Origin: an uncultured Lachnospiraceae bacterium
Lineage (GTDB): Bacteria; Bacillota; Clostridia; Lachnospirales; Lachnospiraceae
NCBI GenBank assembly: GCA_910579225.1
Contig: CAJTTI010000004.1
Location: forward strand, 132,330-196,329
Length of the DNA stretch: 64,000 nt
Reading direction: 5' to 3'
Part shown: positions 51,089 to 60,187 of the stretch, one piece after another
Position numbering within the stretch: the stretch's first letter is position 1
Layout of the letters: the number at the start of each line of letters is the position of its first letter
Notes under the pieces: model-generated
The model's database searches: none
The model's input: only the letters and a program-made list of their open reading frames with translations
Told to the model about the DNA's origin: nothing
Translations under genes and position numbers: made by a program

Positions 51089-52324
51089 TTATTTTCTCCG
51101 CCAGACACCAAACAGGCTTTTCCTGTAATGCTTCAGCGCCTCCATTGCCGGCTCATAATTTCCCGCCGCTTTCAGATACTCTACACCTTTTTCAATATCC
51201 TCCCGCACACCAATTCCCTCGGCATACATCATCCCCAGACCATAACTTTTATAGCAGGATTTTTCGCTTTTCTCCAATAACGCCTTCCCTCTCGCCGGAT
51301 CTTGCCTGCAGCCATGCCCCAGCAAATAGCAGATTCCCAGCAGATCATATTTGATACCTTCCGGCTCCTTATCTCTCTCCAGCCATTGAACCGCCTGCGC
51401 ATAGTCCACAGCCGTACCCCAGCCGTTGAAATACAAACGTCCCAACTGTCGGCAGGCATAGCTGTCGTTACCATAGCCGGCAGTCTTTTTGTAGCACTCT
51501 AAGGCATAGGGCAGATTGCGCTCCACCGTCTTGCCGTTCCAATAAATATCCCCTATGATATGCCAGCTCCAGAGATGTCCTGCCTCTGCCGCTTTCAGTG
51601 CCCAGGGAAGAGCTTCTTTATCGTTATCCTCTGTATAGGCCAGATAATGGGCATAGGCATACATCCACTCCGGGTAGCCCCGCTCTGCGCCCTGGCGCAT
51701 AATGGGAACTTCCTTTCCCGGCTCCGGCGGAATGTATTCTCCCCGTCCATACTGGTAATATTGACCGTAATTCCGCCCCGCCAGTATCATGCCGCCGGAA
51801 AATGCTTTCTCAAACCAGGGGAGGCACTGTTTTATTTGCAGGCGTTTCCATTCGTTCCAGGCTCCCTTATTTGCGAAGTCACTTTCCTTGTGATCTTCGA
51901 TCTCTATGATGTCCAGAAAATAATAGGTGTTCCCGATCATGTACTGGCAGAAAGCGCAGCCCTTTTCGGCTTTTTCATAGATGACATCCCATGCTTCTTT
52001 TATGCTGTCAAAGGGCATGATCTCCTTAAGCTCTGGCGTCAGCATATCCATACGCAGCGCCCCCAGAACCGCAGCGGCGCTGCCCAGGGAAATCGCCTGA
52101 TGGAGCATGGCATAGGCCGCCGCCTCGTTTTCTTCAAAAGGATGATATTCCCAGCTGTAACAGGAGCCGGAAAAGCAGCGTGAGAGGATATAGCAGGCGT
52201 CCCCATCATCTTCCTTTGCCGCAAGCAATAATGCGTCCGTCGCCGCTGTTGCCTTGTCGTTATCACAGCAATAATAAAGATCCTCAATGGCCTTATCCAC
52301 TACATCGCTAAAATACTTACCCAT
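51089..52324 (-). CDS. Sel1-repeat protein of the immunity array
   Basis: The protein has 411 residues and no signal peptide. At least seven Sel1-type helical repeats are visible, such as ACYILSRCFS, WSWHIIGDIYWNGK, ACRQLGRLYFNGWG, KYDLLGICYLLGHG and SYGLGMMYAEGIG, with the usual A/G-rich 36-residue period. Sel1 solenoids bind partner proteins and occur in immunity gene sets of polymorphic toxins. It overlaps the next upstream gene by 8 bases, so it belongs to the same transcript. Confidence 0.8.
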   Translation of the reverse strand: MGKYFSDVVDKAIEDLYYCCDNDKATAATDALLLAAKEDDGDACYILSRCFSGSCYSWEYHPFEENEAAAYAMLHQAISLGSAAAVLGALRMDMLTPELKEIMPFDSIKEAWDVIYEKAEKGCAFCQYMIGNTYYFLDIIEIEDHKESDFANKGAWNEWKRLQIKQCLPWFEKAFSGGMILAGRNYGQYYQYGRGEYIPPEPGKEVPIMRQGAERGYPEWMYAYAHYLAYTEDNDKEALPWALKAAEAGHLWSWHIIGDIYWNGKTVERNLPYALECYKKTAGYGNDSYACRQLGRLYFNGWGTAVDYAQAVQWLERDKEPEGIKYDLLGICYLLGHGCRQDPARGKALLEKSEKSCYKSYGLGMMYAEGIGVREDIEKGVEYLKAAGNYEPAMEALKHYRKSLFGVWRRK

Positions 52325-53447
52325 GTTTCTTTTTTCCCTTTCTGTTTTCTTTTTCTATCTGGTCAGTAATATCAGCCCATCCGCTCATTTCTTCAAAAGA
52401 ACCCTGATTCAAATAGTTGACCAGCCAGAATTTCACCTGCGTCACTGTTCCTTCTTTCGCCAGAAACCTGGTGTTCCCTTTTCCCGTGTTATTGGTACAC
52501 CAAATCACCATCAGGTCATTTTGAACGCCGGGGAAAAAATCAAGCGCCTGCGTTCCCCATTCCAAGAATACCTTTGTGTATGTTCCTTCATGGATGCCGT
52601 CAATGGCCAGTTCCACATCCCTGGCAGAGAAAAATGTGTGTTCATCATGCCAGCTCTCTCCAAAAATCACCAGAAGCTGGCGCCAGTTCCGCATTTGGCC
52701 TTTCTGTTCTCTTTGAAGCTGCTGCCAGAAAGATTTTATGTTTTCCTCCGTCTGCCGGGTATCGGCTTCGCTTTTCCCCAACCCTGCTTCTTCTGTATTT
52801 ATCAAAGAGTCTGAAGTGTTGCTTTTCTCCCATTCGGTGTCCTCTTCCTCGCTGATTTCCTCTTCACCATATCTATTCTCTATTTTTTTCCATCCCGTAA
52901 GATCAGCGCTGCCAGTCAGGAGTTTTTCAAACCAGTCCTTCGCCTCGTCCAACTCTGCGCTTTTATGGTACGATTCATATCCGCCCTTAGATTCGTCCAA
53001 AAATACTGTCAATCGAAAGAGTTCATGGTATATACAGAAAATCTGGCTTATATTCCCTATTTCTGGTACAGCAAAAGGCGGCAGGATTTGAAGTGTGAAA
53101 ATGCCCCCTTTATCACGTTCCATCAGGCTTTCCAGCTGTTTTTGTAAAACCTCCACTGTAACATTGGAACTCCTGTTTCCGGATGTATCCGTAAGAATAA
53201 ACTGGCTGGCCGGCGCCTGCTTTTGTCTTTTATCCGGCCCCACCAGATCACGCACCCCGTCCCATATCCCCAGCAAGCCAAAGCCTGCCATGCCAAGCCC
53301 CATCAGGATCCGGACAATGCCGATCCCTTCTTTCATTTCAGCAAGTCCGATCACGATCAGACCAAAACCCAAAAATGCAGCATAGCCTCCCAATATCAGA
53401 GGGGTCAGCCGCAGCCGTTTTCCTGTTTTGTTATTTTTTTTCATCAT
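52317..53447 (-). CDS. two-helix membrane protein with large cytoplasmic domain, array member
   Basis: The protein has about 376 residues from ATG 53447 (GGGAG upstream); an ATG directly after it is an equal choice. Two helices (about 14-34 and 41-60) form a hairpin, then a soluble domain of about 300 residues with an acidic Glu/Asp-rich insert near 200-245. No family is recognised. The tight packing between the Sel1 gene and a SUKH-like gene makes an immunity-type role plausible but unproven. Confidence 0.6.
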   Translation of the reverse strand: MMKKNNKTGKRLRLTPLILGGYAAFLGFGLIVIGLAEMKEGIGIVRILMGLGMAGFGLLGIWDGVRDLVGPDKRQKQAPASQFILTDTSGNRSSNVTVEVLQKQLESLMERDKGGIFTLQILPPFAVPEIGNISQIFCIYHELFRLTVFLDESKGGYESYHKSAELDEAKDWFEKLLTGSADLTGWKKIENRYGEEEISEEEDTEWEKSNTSDSLINTEEAGLGKSEADTRQTEENIKSFWQQLQREQKGQMRNWRQLLVIFGESWHDEHTFFSARDVELAIDGIHEGTYTKVFLEWGTQALDFFPGVQNDLMVIWCTNNTGKGNTRFLAKEGTVTQVKFWLVNYLNQGSFEEMSGWADITDQIEKENRKGKKKHG

Positions 53448-53493
53448 CTGCTCCCTGCCAGCTTTCTCATTTTCCTGTCCTGTCGGCTTGTTC

Positions 53494-54375
53494 CTAAAAT
53501 CCCACATGAAAAGCCAGACCAGTCTGTTCCTGAACCTTTTCAAGCAAGTCGCTCCCCGCAGCCGTCTTTGTCAGCAGCATAAAACAGACCGGCTCCTGCC
53601 CCAGAACCAGCAAGGCTTCCTGATTTTTGTGGACATATGCCATCTGCAAAGGAAAATCGCCCAGGCTGCTCAGTTCCGGATGGTCTGAAAGGGGCTTAAA
53701 ATCATCCTTTATCCGGTCAGCTATCTTTTGGAAATACTCCATCGAAAACTCTCCAGGAAAAAAATCACTGAACAGGCAGGTTCGATCATCGGCATGCTCA
53801 CGCCATGTCATTTCTTCCCATTCACGGATGGCATGGATTACCAGGAACAGCCCATATGCGTCCGGGGCATGGTTAAACCTGGGTTCATGTTCCAGCTTAT
53901 GAATGTTCAAGGGAGCGTGAATCAAAGGAATATTCCGCTTTTTCCAGTATTTCTGATAAGCTGCAGCAGCCTTTCGCTTCCCGTCCTCATCCCCCTCCTC
54001 ACAGGCATTTACCAGTTCATCCTCGTATTCCCAGGCTGTTTCTTCTGGATCATTTTCTTCCCATGCGTATAAATCACCGGAAGTTTTGCCCTTTTTTATC
54101 CCAATCATATGATCTTCTCCGGGAGCAAGAAAAAATCCCAGATATTTACCCTCCCAGTGAAGGAGTTCTAATGGACGTAAATAACCGCTGGCAACTAACA
54201 GGTCTGCCATGTGCAGGTAAATATCCCGGATAGGAAAGGCCAGCTTCCCATGAAGCCGATTCTCTGCCGCAGAAATTTCATCCTCCGAATAGCAATTCCA
54301 TTTTTTCAAGTCGTCCATAAGCTTCGGGTTGATAAACTGCCGGAGTATCTTTAGTTCTTTTTCTATTGAATACAT
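53494..54375 (-). CDS. SUKH-like protein of the immunity array
   Basis: The protein has 293 residues from ATG 54375, with AGGGGG seven bases upstream. The N-terminal half carries DEISAAENRLHGKLAFPIRDIYLHM, and then LRPLELLHWEGKYLGFFLAPGEDHM, close to the SMI1/KNR4 pattern of an aligned LP-type helix and a strand pair. The C-terminal half lacks a known signature. It starts within the region of a small overlapping frame at 54278-54613. Confidence 0.65.
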   Translation of the reverse strand: MYSIEKELKILRQFINPKLMDDLKKWNCYSEDEISAAENRLHGKLAFPIRDIYLHMADLLVASGYLRPLELLHWEGKYLGFFLAPGEDHMIGIKKGKTSGDLYAWEENDPEETAWEYEDELVNACEEGDEDGKRKAAAAYQKYWKKRNIPLIHAPLNIHKLEHEPRFNHAPDAYGLFLVIHAIREWEEMTWREHADDRTCLFSDFFPGEFSMEYFQKIADRIKDDFKPLSDHPELSSLGDFPLQMAYVHKNQEALLVLGQEPVCFMLLTKTAAGSDLLEKVQEQTGLAFHVGF

Positions 54376-54613
54376 AACTATGCCCCCTGTGTGCAAACCA
54401 ATCAAATTTTTCGCCCAATAGACTTAGGCTAAATCGCAGATGTATTAAAACAATCAAAAACAAAAGTATCCATTTCTGAATCATAGTAGAAGAAACACTC
54501 CATGCCACAAAGTCCACTAAATAATCCCATGCCTCTTTTTCTGCCATTGCAAGGAGCTGTGGCTCGCGTTGAAAATATAAAGTTTTTAGTTCTTCACTTT
54601 CAAAGTCATGCAT
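54278..54613 (-). CDS. possible truncated membrane immunity gene
   Basis: The frame encodes 111 residues. The first 90 look coding, with an acidic start, EKEAWDYLVDFVAWSV and a helix KWILLFLIVLIHLRF. The last part runs antisense-like into the next gene's start and is probably not native. It may be the left-over front of a membrane immunity protein. Low certainty. Confidence 0.35.
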   Translation of the reverse strand: MHDFESEELKTLYFQREPQLLAMAEKEAWDYLVDFVAWSVSSTMIQKWILLFLIVLIHLRFSLSLLGEKFDWFAHRGHSYVFNRKRTKDTPAVYQPEAYGRLEKMELLFGG

Positions 54614-54642
54614 TGGCTTTAATTATCAGTATTTCTGCTTTC

Positions 54643-54987
54643 CTACTCTTCAACAACACGAATGCCATAAACATTGGCAATTTGTGCAGGATCTGATTCC
54701 GCAATCGAACCATCATATTCAATTTCCAGAACATCTCCAACTTCCGGCTCTGGTGAAGGATTCCCATCTGCCACGGGAATGGTTATCTGGTCTGCACTGT
54801 TCAATTCTGCGCTTCCTTCAACTGGCTCCACAAGGTAATAGCCATCCTGTATTTCTAATATAGTCGCCTGGAATGTGACCGTTTCGTCCCCATCTACTTT
54901 CGATTCTCCATCACTACTGGACGTCCCACAAGCGGCGACTATCAATGTGAGACTCATCGTTATAATCAGCAGCAGCTGTTTTTTCAT
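54643..54987 (-). CDS. small lipoprotein, DUF3221-like
   Basis: The protein has 114 residues. A lipoprotein signal (LTLIVAACGTSS) puts the lipidated Cys near residue 20. The mature part is a small beta domain (TFQATILEIQDGYYLVEPVEG) like the OB-type DUF3221 family. It lies in the array but has its own gap on both sides. The role is unknown; secreted small domains of this type are common in Firmicutes. Confidence 0.75.
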   Translation of the reverse strand: MKKQLLLIITMSLTLIVAACGTSSSDGESKVDGDETVTFQATILEIQDGYYLVEPVEGSAELNSADQITIPVADGNPSPEPEVGDVLEIEYDGSIAESDPAQIANVYGIRVVEE

Positions 54988-55215
54988 AGCATATGACCTC
55001 CTAAAAAACAGATATTTAATTATATAATCGTGAAACCATCAAAACCATACCGCAAATAATTTCGATTTTGTTTTACTTGTCAGTGTTTCAGCCAGCTGAA
55101 AGTTATGAATTTTTCTTGTTCCCAATAACCTGAATCGTACACGCAAAATCTCCAATTGTTGCACCTGCCATAACCAGATTCATTCCCGCCCCACGAAAAA
55201 ACCAAAAACGGCAGT

Positions 55216-55437
55216 TTAAAATGCTATATCTTTATAAACAATCTCAACTATTTTTTCATTTTGTACACAAACACCGATTCCATTATCATCAAGGCCTTCA
55301 CCTCCCCATGTCTTTGAGAATAGGAAATACAAGCATCTGTTATCTTCTAGCATAAAATTCCCTGTGATCACAATGATCTCTAACGTTACTGCCTGTAAAA
55401 GTGCCTCTTTCGCAGTCCGTTTAAAGTAATTTGATAC
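55216..55437 (-). pseudogene. unanchored fragment of an immunity-like gene
   Basis: The minus frame is open from the stop of the preceding gene to TAA at 55216, with no start codon at its head. It reads YFKRTAKEALLQAVTLE, then LYFLFSKTWGGEGLDDNG and VEIVYKDIAF, which looks like real protein. A start at an internal ATG (MLEDNRC) is possible. Probably a truncated gene. The rest of 54988-55215 shows nothing clear. Confidence 0.4.
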
Positions 55438-55659
55438 CTAAAAATACAAAAACCCGTAAATAATTATAGCCGAAACAATCATTTGTGCTGTCGTTAAAAG
55501 ACCTATTTGCCATGTTTCAGGAGTATCTCCTAATACAATTCTATTCCATATCAAAACAACGAAAAAATATATGACAAAGCAGACCATGATACCAATACTT
55601 GCCTTTAATATGCCATATTGCGCTATCTTATGCAAAAGGCACTGATAACCAAAGAACAC
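55438..55659 (-). CDS. small two-helix membrane protein of the array
   Basis: The product has 73 residues, with hydrophobic helices at about 20-38 and 50-72 and a short polar loop. No family is recognised. Small membrane proteins of this size occur as immunity factors to membrane-active toxins. The N-terminus may be incomplete, as no clear ribosome site is seen. Confidence 0.45.
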   Translation of the reverse strand: MFFGYQCLLHKIAQYGILKASIGIMVCFVIYFFVVLIWNRIVLGDTPETWQIGLLTTAQMIVSAIIIYGFLYF

Positions 55660-55744
55660 AAATACAACCGGTGAAATTGCATGGCAGATACTACTCCGAA
55701 GGCAGAAACAAGAATCTCTGTCTCATCTCGTCTGTGCTTTTAGC

Positions 55745-56464
55745 TCACTCGCTCCGGGTGAGGCATCCACGTTTTGAAACAGCTTTTTTAATACCCCACA
55801 CAATCACGGCAGCAGCCGCGCACATGGCAAGGCGGAGCAGCACATCAAGCATCCAGTTTACTTTTCCATGCTGGTACATATCCAGCACATAGGCAGAATT
55901 AACATCATAATCCTCCGCCATCTGGTTCAGCATCCGGCGCTCCTCGGTGGTAGTATAGCGGACATAGCCAGTCGGATAATGGTTCTTCCCCGTCAATGCC
56001 AGATAGTCATCAAAATATACACAAAGCCAGGAGCCATCCGCCAGCTCCGTCAGATGATAGCGGTTATAATAGCCGCCCACAAAGCCCTGGATCAATCGCT
56101 GGAAAAGCGGAAGCTGGTAGTCGGCATAGATGTATTCCGAAATACTCTCTGACCTTTTCACGCCGTTGTTATGGTGCATACGTACGCCCGCCTGCGCCCC
56201 ATCCCGCAGGCGGGCCAGCGGACAAGCCACCAGTTCGCCGCCATTTATGGTGGCCGGAATACGGTTTAAAAAGAAAGTTTCGATATCCTCCTGCCGCCTA
56301 AGCCGCTGAACATCCCTGGTGGGGCGCTGGCCCTGCCCCGTTCCCTCCCCGGCCCGCAGGTCATACAGCCAGCCGGTGGGAGCAGCGAATAGAACCAATA
56401 AAGCAAGCGTAGTACATAGAATATTACGAAAAACAATAAATAAAGAAGATGATTCTTTTTTCAT
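55745..56464 (-). CDS. membrane protein with extracytoplasmic domain
   Basis: The protein has 239 residues. An N-terminal helix (about 10-32) and a C-terminal helix (about 205-227) enclose a domain of about 170 residues on the outer side, followed by a basic tail. The domain begins with a very basic, Gln/Arg-rich stretch (GQGQRPTRDVQRLRRQED). It overlaps the next gene by four bases (ATGA). Function unknown; it is consistent with the array. Confidence 0.65.
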   Translation of the reverse strand: MKKESSSLFIVFRNILCTTLALLVLFAAPTGWLYDLRAGEGTGQGQRPTRDVQRLRRQEDIETFFLNRIPATINGGELVACPLARLRDGAQAGVRMHHNNGVKRSESISEYIYADYQLPLFQRLIQGFVGGYYNRYHLTELADGSWLCVYFDDYLALTGKNHYPTGYVRYTTTEERRMLNQMAEDYDVNSAYVLDMYQHGKVNWMLDVLLRLAMCAAAAVIVWGIKKAVSKRGCLTRSE

Positions 56465-56685
56465 ATAAGCTTCATTCCCTTTTCTATCAGAATCTGTGTA
56501 AGATTCCTGGGAGACGCATCTTCTTCACCATAGCAATCCGGCTCCATTTCAAAGATAAGGGAGGTAACAAAAACATCTTTATCGCTGACATTATATGGAC
56601 ATTTTGTTTTATAGATCCCTCCTTCCATTTTTTTATAATTGTATTTTGTGTATTTTTCTGGTGTATAATTTTTAAAATTTTTCAT
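56461..56685 (-). CDS. small soluble protein coupled to the membrane protein gene
   Basis: The product has 74 residues from ATG 56685, starting MKNFKNYTPEKYTKYNY and ending LTQILIEKGMKLI. It is Tyr/Lys-rich at the front and acidic in the middle (FEMEPDCYGEEDASP). The stop overlaps the start of the downstream gene (ATGA), so the two are co-translated. No family is recognised. The gap 56707-56923 holds only short coding-like scraps. Confidence 0.5.
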   Translation of the reverse strand: MKNFKNYTPEKYTKYNYKKMEGGIYKTKCPYNVSDKDVFVTSLIFEMEPDCYGEEDASPRNLTQILIEKGMKLI

Positions 56686-56923
56686 GTGACTGCTCCTTAT
56701 CTCCATTTTCTAGTGTACTGATACGTTTACAACTAACACAGGGTGGAAATTCGTAGTCCCCATTTTCCTTTACATCGCTTCTCTGTGTTTCAACCGGCTG
56801 TAAGGAGACAGGAAGACTTTCTTCAGCGCCGGAAGCCCACAACCAGCTCCGTTTCCCTGCTTACTCAACTTTCAGGTCATATTCTTCCGGCGACTTTACA
56901 AATATTCCATGTCCGGACAGCGA

Positions 56924-57827
56924 TTACCAGTTCTCCCGCACCTCATCCATTACATCCCATATTTCCGAAAGCGTCATAGGCGCCGCATTCTCATCCGCCT
57001 GCCCCCATTCCCCTTGCAGGATGCACTCTTCATAAAGCCTCTGCATGGCCATAAAGATATCCTCCCCTTCCTCTATCTCGATGAATTCCTCATACCGGTC
57101 ATTGAGCTTATTAAAATATCGTGTGTATCTGCGGACAATCTCCTCGATCTCTTCCCTGTCCCTCTTCCTTTTCCAGTGTTTTTTCAAGTACAGGCCTGCT
57201 TCTTTGGGAACACTGTCAAAATCCAGCTCCCGCAGTTCATGCAGCCTCTCCAGTGCTTCCATATCTCCCGCATCATATCCAAACAGATTCTTGCAGTAAA
57301 AATTCCGAAGTTCGGACAGCTTTCCTGCCTCCTGCATATGGGTCACAATACCGGGACTTCCGTTCAGGTTTAAGTATTCTGCCTCCGGAAACTGTGCGGC
57401 TGCCTGCCTCATATCCAGCTCCAGATTGTCCAGGCAGGCCTTCCCAAGGTCAAGGTTCTCCACCCCCGCAGTGTCCGCAGCAGAGGCGCTGTGGAAAGCA
57501 GCTTCTCAAGCTTACAGGAATACCCCTGCACTTCGGCATAAGTAATACAGGACTGCTTTTGAGCCCGCATTTCACCATGTACCAGTAATCCTGGAGAACC
57601 GGGGTATTTTCAATCCCCATTTTTATCATCTGATGGTGATACCGGAAGGATTCCCGGTGATACGGTCGTAACCACTCCAGAATATCTTCCCCGGGCAGAT
57701 CCTCTTCCAGATAATCAAGCAGCACATAACAAATGCTTTTGCCGTCCACAGCAAGGATCTGGCAGGCGCCGTATTTCTCCAGCCTTTCCACATAAAAATC
57801 ATATACCTCTCCTGCCATTTCACTCAC
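56924..57827 (-). pseudogene. broken LRR/immunity-like gene with frameshifts
   Basis: Two overlapping frames (57450-57827 and 56924-57463) read as one protein if shifts near 57440-57520 are corrected. The upstream frame ends in odd sequence (CCGHCGGGEP-like), while the middle frame gives LEKLLSTAPLLRTLRG and the next frame VENLDLGKACLDNLELD, which continue a leucine-rich layout. At least two one-base shifts are needed. The 3' part encodes a leucine-rich then Glu-rich domain. Sequencing error cannot be excluded. Confidence 0.5.
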
Positions 57828-57979
57828 GATTCATTATGCAGTTTTATGACTGCCCTGCTGTTTTGCAAATTGGAAGGCTCGCTGTTTTCCAGAGCCAGGA
57901 TCATATTGTCGCAGTCTCTGTTATCAAATTCCCTGTGGAAGACCTTTTTCCATCCTCCTCGAATACTTCTGATATTCAC
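57824..57979 (-). CDS. possible 51-residue small protein before the broken LRR gene
   Basis: GTG 57979 has GAGGAGG ten bases upstream. It encodes VNIRSIRGGWKKVFHREF and ends IKLHNES. The stop overlaps the next start as GTGA. It may be a true small gene or another piece of the broken gene downstream. Confidence 0.35.
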   Translation of the reverse strand: MNIRSIRGGWKKVFHREFDNRDCDNMILALENSEPSNLQNSRAVIKLHNES

Positions 57980-58033
57980 ATAATCAGAACCTCCTCATGC
58001 ATAAAGGCCTCCATGTCAAAACAGCCCTTTTGA

Positions 58034-59488
58034 TTATGGCAGAAAATACCCCGCCATCCCTGTGAGCACCTTTGTCCTTTCTCCGCATTCCGGACATGTG
58101 TAAGTCCCATAATAATAGCGGAGACGCTCCACGCCTTCTGTATCACCCAGAAGCGCAAACAGGTTGAACAGACAGGAGCTTACATCTGCCAGGCTTTCAC
58201 CATCCCACTTCTTTATGGGTACATCCGCTTTTTCAATCCGCGTGGAAGGATCAAAGTAGCCGAATTCAATTTCTTCATCGCAGTTTTCACAGGCTGGACA
58301 GGCGATATAGCAGGATTCCAGTCCCGACATGGCAAGCAGAAACGCAAGCCTTCTCTCCCCCAGGATTGCCGTCACGGCAAAGGCAAACCCTCGTCTTAAG
58401 CTAATGTGTTTTTCTCGTACAATATCCATATGTCCCGCCAGGAAATCGGTGGTCATATCCCGGATCTGCAGGATGGCGTTCTCATAGCTTTCCCGCACAT
58501 CGTCATCCCCTGGCCTGTCGCCAAACACATCTGTGGCCAGGCAGCTTCCGACCGCCAAAATCCCCCGGAATATCCACTCTGCATCCTTCTTCTTTTCCCA
58601 TCTTTCCATCAGTCTGGCAAGATAAGGAATGGCAAGCCAGGTGGCGGGATAAAAGCTCATCTGATGCCACAGGTTTTCACAGAGATTGTCAAAAGCCAGC
58701 TCATAATTGGTCTTCAGCGCATTGTCCAGACGACGCAGCTTAAAGGTTTCGTGAGCGTCCTCCCGCTCTCCCATCAGAATAGTCAGGTACCCGCTCACAT
58801 CTCCATAAGCGCCTCTGTAAGTTTCCCATAAGACAGAATCAAATTCCTGGAGCGTATAGGGATGCTGCTCCGCCTTCCGTCTGGCTGCCCGAAAGGACAC
58901 GCCCATACAGGACTGTCCGTCTGCCTTTTTTGCTTTGGATACCGCCTTCTCTTCTGGTTCATTTGCCTTAAAACAATGTTCCGGCAAATGAACCTCTTTG
59001 ATCCCGCAGTCCAAAAATAAGTTGGCATCGGAGATTTCGCTGCCTTCCAACGAAAGCCGAGTGAGATGAAACAACTTCCGAATATCCTCCATATGTAAAA
59101 GCTTCGGACACCAGAGCAGGCTGAGACTTTTTAAATTTACCAGATTCTTAAGGAATGTGCAGTCAATCACTCCACAAGCTGAGATCTCCAGGCTTTCCAG
59201 GGCGGTACAGGTCGTTAAAAAGGAAAAATCGTTGACCTGCATGGCGGAAATAGCCAGCTTTTTCAGCCGTGACATTTTTCCGATCACACGGAAGTCTCCC
59301 CTTATGATCTGAAGCCGCTCCGGAAGCGGATCGTGAAGGGGATCAATAAATTTCCGATAAACCGGGCGCCCGCCGCAGGACAGATTCTTTATTTTCTGAA
59401 AGTCGTAAAGATTCTCCGGCACCCTGCCAAGGGCCTGGGCAACGTAAGTAAGAAGAATCGGGTCGATTGTTATTTTATCTGATTCCAT
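58034..59488 (-). CDS. leucine-rich-repeat protein with zinc-type C-terminus, candidate immunity protein
   Basis: The protein has 484 residues. Residues 60-170 form about five LRR units (LKKLAISAMQVNDFSFL, ALESLEISACGVIDCTFL, LKSLSLLWCPKLLH, LTRLSLEGSEI). A helical HEAT-like middle spans about 190-390. Near 395-484 come two Cys pairs, CPACENCDEE and YTCPECGERTKV, that could hold zinc. No signal peptide is present. LRR and HEAT scaffolds with such tails recur in immunity loci. The exact family is not recognised. Confidence 0.65.
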   Translation of the reverse strand: MESDKITIDPILLTYVAQALGRVPENLYDFQKIKNLSCGGRPVYRKFIDPLHDPLPERLQIIRGDFRVIGKMSRLKKLAISAMQVNDFSFLTTCTALESLEISACGVIDCTFLKNLVNLKSLSLLWCPKLLHMEDIRKLFHLTRLSLEGSEISDANLFLDCGIKEVHLPEHCFKANEPEEKAVSKAKKADGQSCMGVSFRAARRKAEQHPYTLQEFDSVLWETYRGAYGDVSGYLTILMGEREDAHETFKLRRLDNALKTNYELAFDNLCENLWHQMSFYPATWLAIPYLARLMERWEKKKDAEWIFRGILAVGSCLATDVFGDRPGDDDVRESYENAILQIRDMTTDFLAGHMDIVREKHISLRRGFAFAVTAILGERRLAFLLAMSGLESCYIACPACENCDEEIEFGYFDPSTRIEKADVPIKKWDGESLADVSSCLFNLFALLGDTEGVERLRYYYGTYTCPECGERTKVLTGMAGYFLP

Positions 59489-59545
59489 GTCGTCTACCTC
59501 TTTGAATCAAAGACCCCGCTGCAAGCAACGGGGTATCAAACTTGC

Positions 59546-59641
59546 TTATACAGTATTTTCTTTTATGTACTTTTCCCAGCGGCGCATCACCTGAACAGCG
59601 GTTACCGGATTGCAGGCCTGGTTCAGGATCAGACTTTTGAT
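59546..59641 (-). pseudogene. orphan coding fragment after the zinc-ribbon membrane gene
   Basis: In the same frame as the gene upstream, directly after its stop, the sequence reads ILNQACNPVTAVQVMRRWE and ends KYIKENTV then TAA. It looks like a native C-terminus but has no start. It could be the tail of a deleted gene. Confidence 0.3.
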
Positions 59642-60187
59642 TTACCGGTCTTTGCTGAGGAAGTCATCAGCCATATCAAAAAATTTGCACCTGCACTCCG
59701 GGCAGACCGACGGAATGATCAGCGGGCAGAATTTTGGTTTCGCATATTGGATATATAACCCTTTTATAGCCATCAAACATTCCTTTTCCTTCAGGTTATC
59801 CCCTTTTGTCGGAACATAATAGGGAAACGGATGCCCACAACATGAGCATCGCCAAAAAAGTTTTGGGGTAAATCCAAACGAAACAGCCAGGAAGGAAAGC
59901 GGGAGCGATATAGCAATTATCAAAATCAATAACGCCAGGAGCGGATGATGATCTGTCATGACACTCCATTCCATATCCTTACCAAAAACAACCACAGGAA
60001 CAAACATCACCATGCTGCCTAAGCAAAAAACGGCAAAGCATCCCCATTGTATCAGAAATACCGCTTTCGCAAATGCACAGCATCGCCGGAACCGGGGCGG
60101 CATCTGTGGAAAAACATATGGAAACGGTTTTGATCTATTCTCCTGCTGCAATCTCCAGTCTGCAATATCATCGCAGGATCTTTTCAT
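59642..60187 (-). CDS. two-helix membrane protein with cytosolic zinc ribbon
   Basis: The protein has 181 residues from ATG 60187, overlapping the lipoprotein gene by 20 bases. Helices lie near 45-70 and 85-110. The C-terminal part has CSCCGHPFPYY and SVCPECRCKFF, two knuckles that could bind one zinc ion. A cytosolic metal ribbon on a membrane hairpin suggests a binding partner. Function unknown; it is co-transcribed with the lipoprotein. Confidence 0.6.
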   Translation of the reverse strand: MKRSCDDIADWRLQQENRSKPFPYVFPQMPPRFRRCCAFAKAVFLIQWGCFAVFCLGSMVMFVPVVVFGKDMEWSVMTDHHPLLALLILIIAISLPLSFLAVSFGFTPKLFWRCSCCGHPFPYYVPTKGDNLKEKECLMAIKGLYIQYAKPKFCPLIIPSVCPECRCKFFDMADDFLSKDR

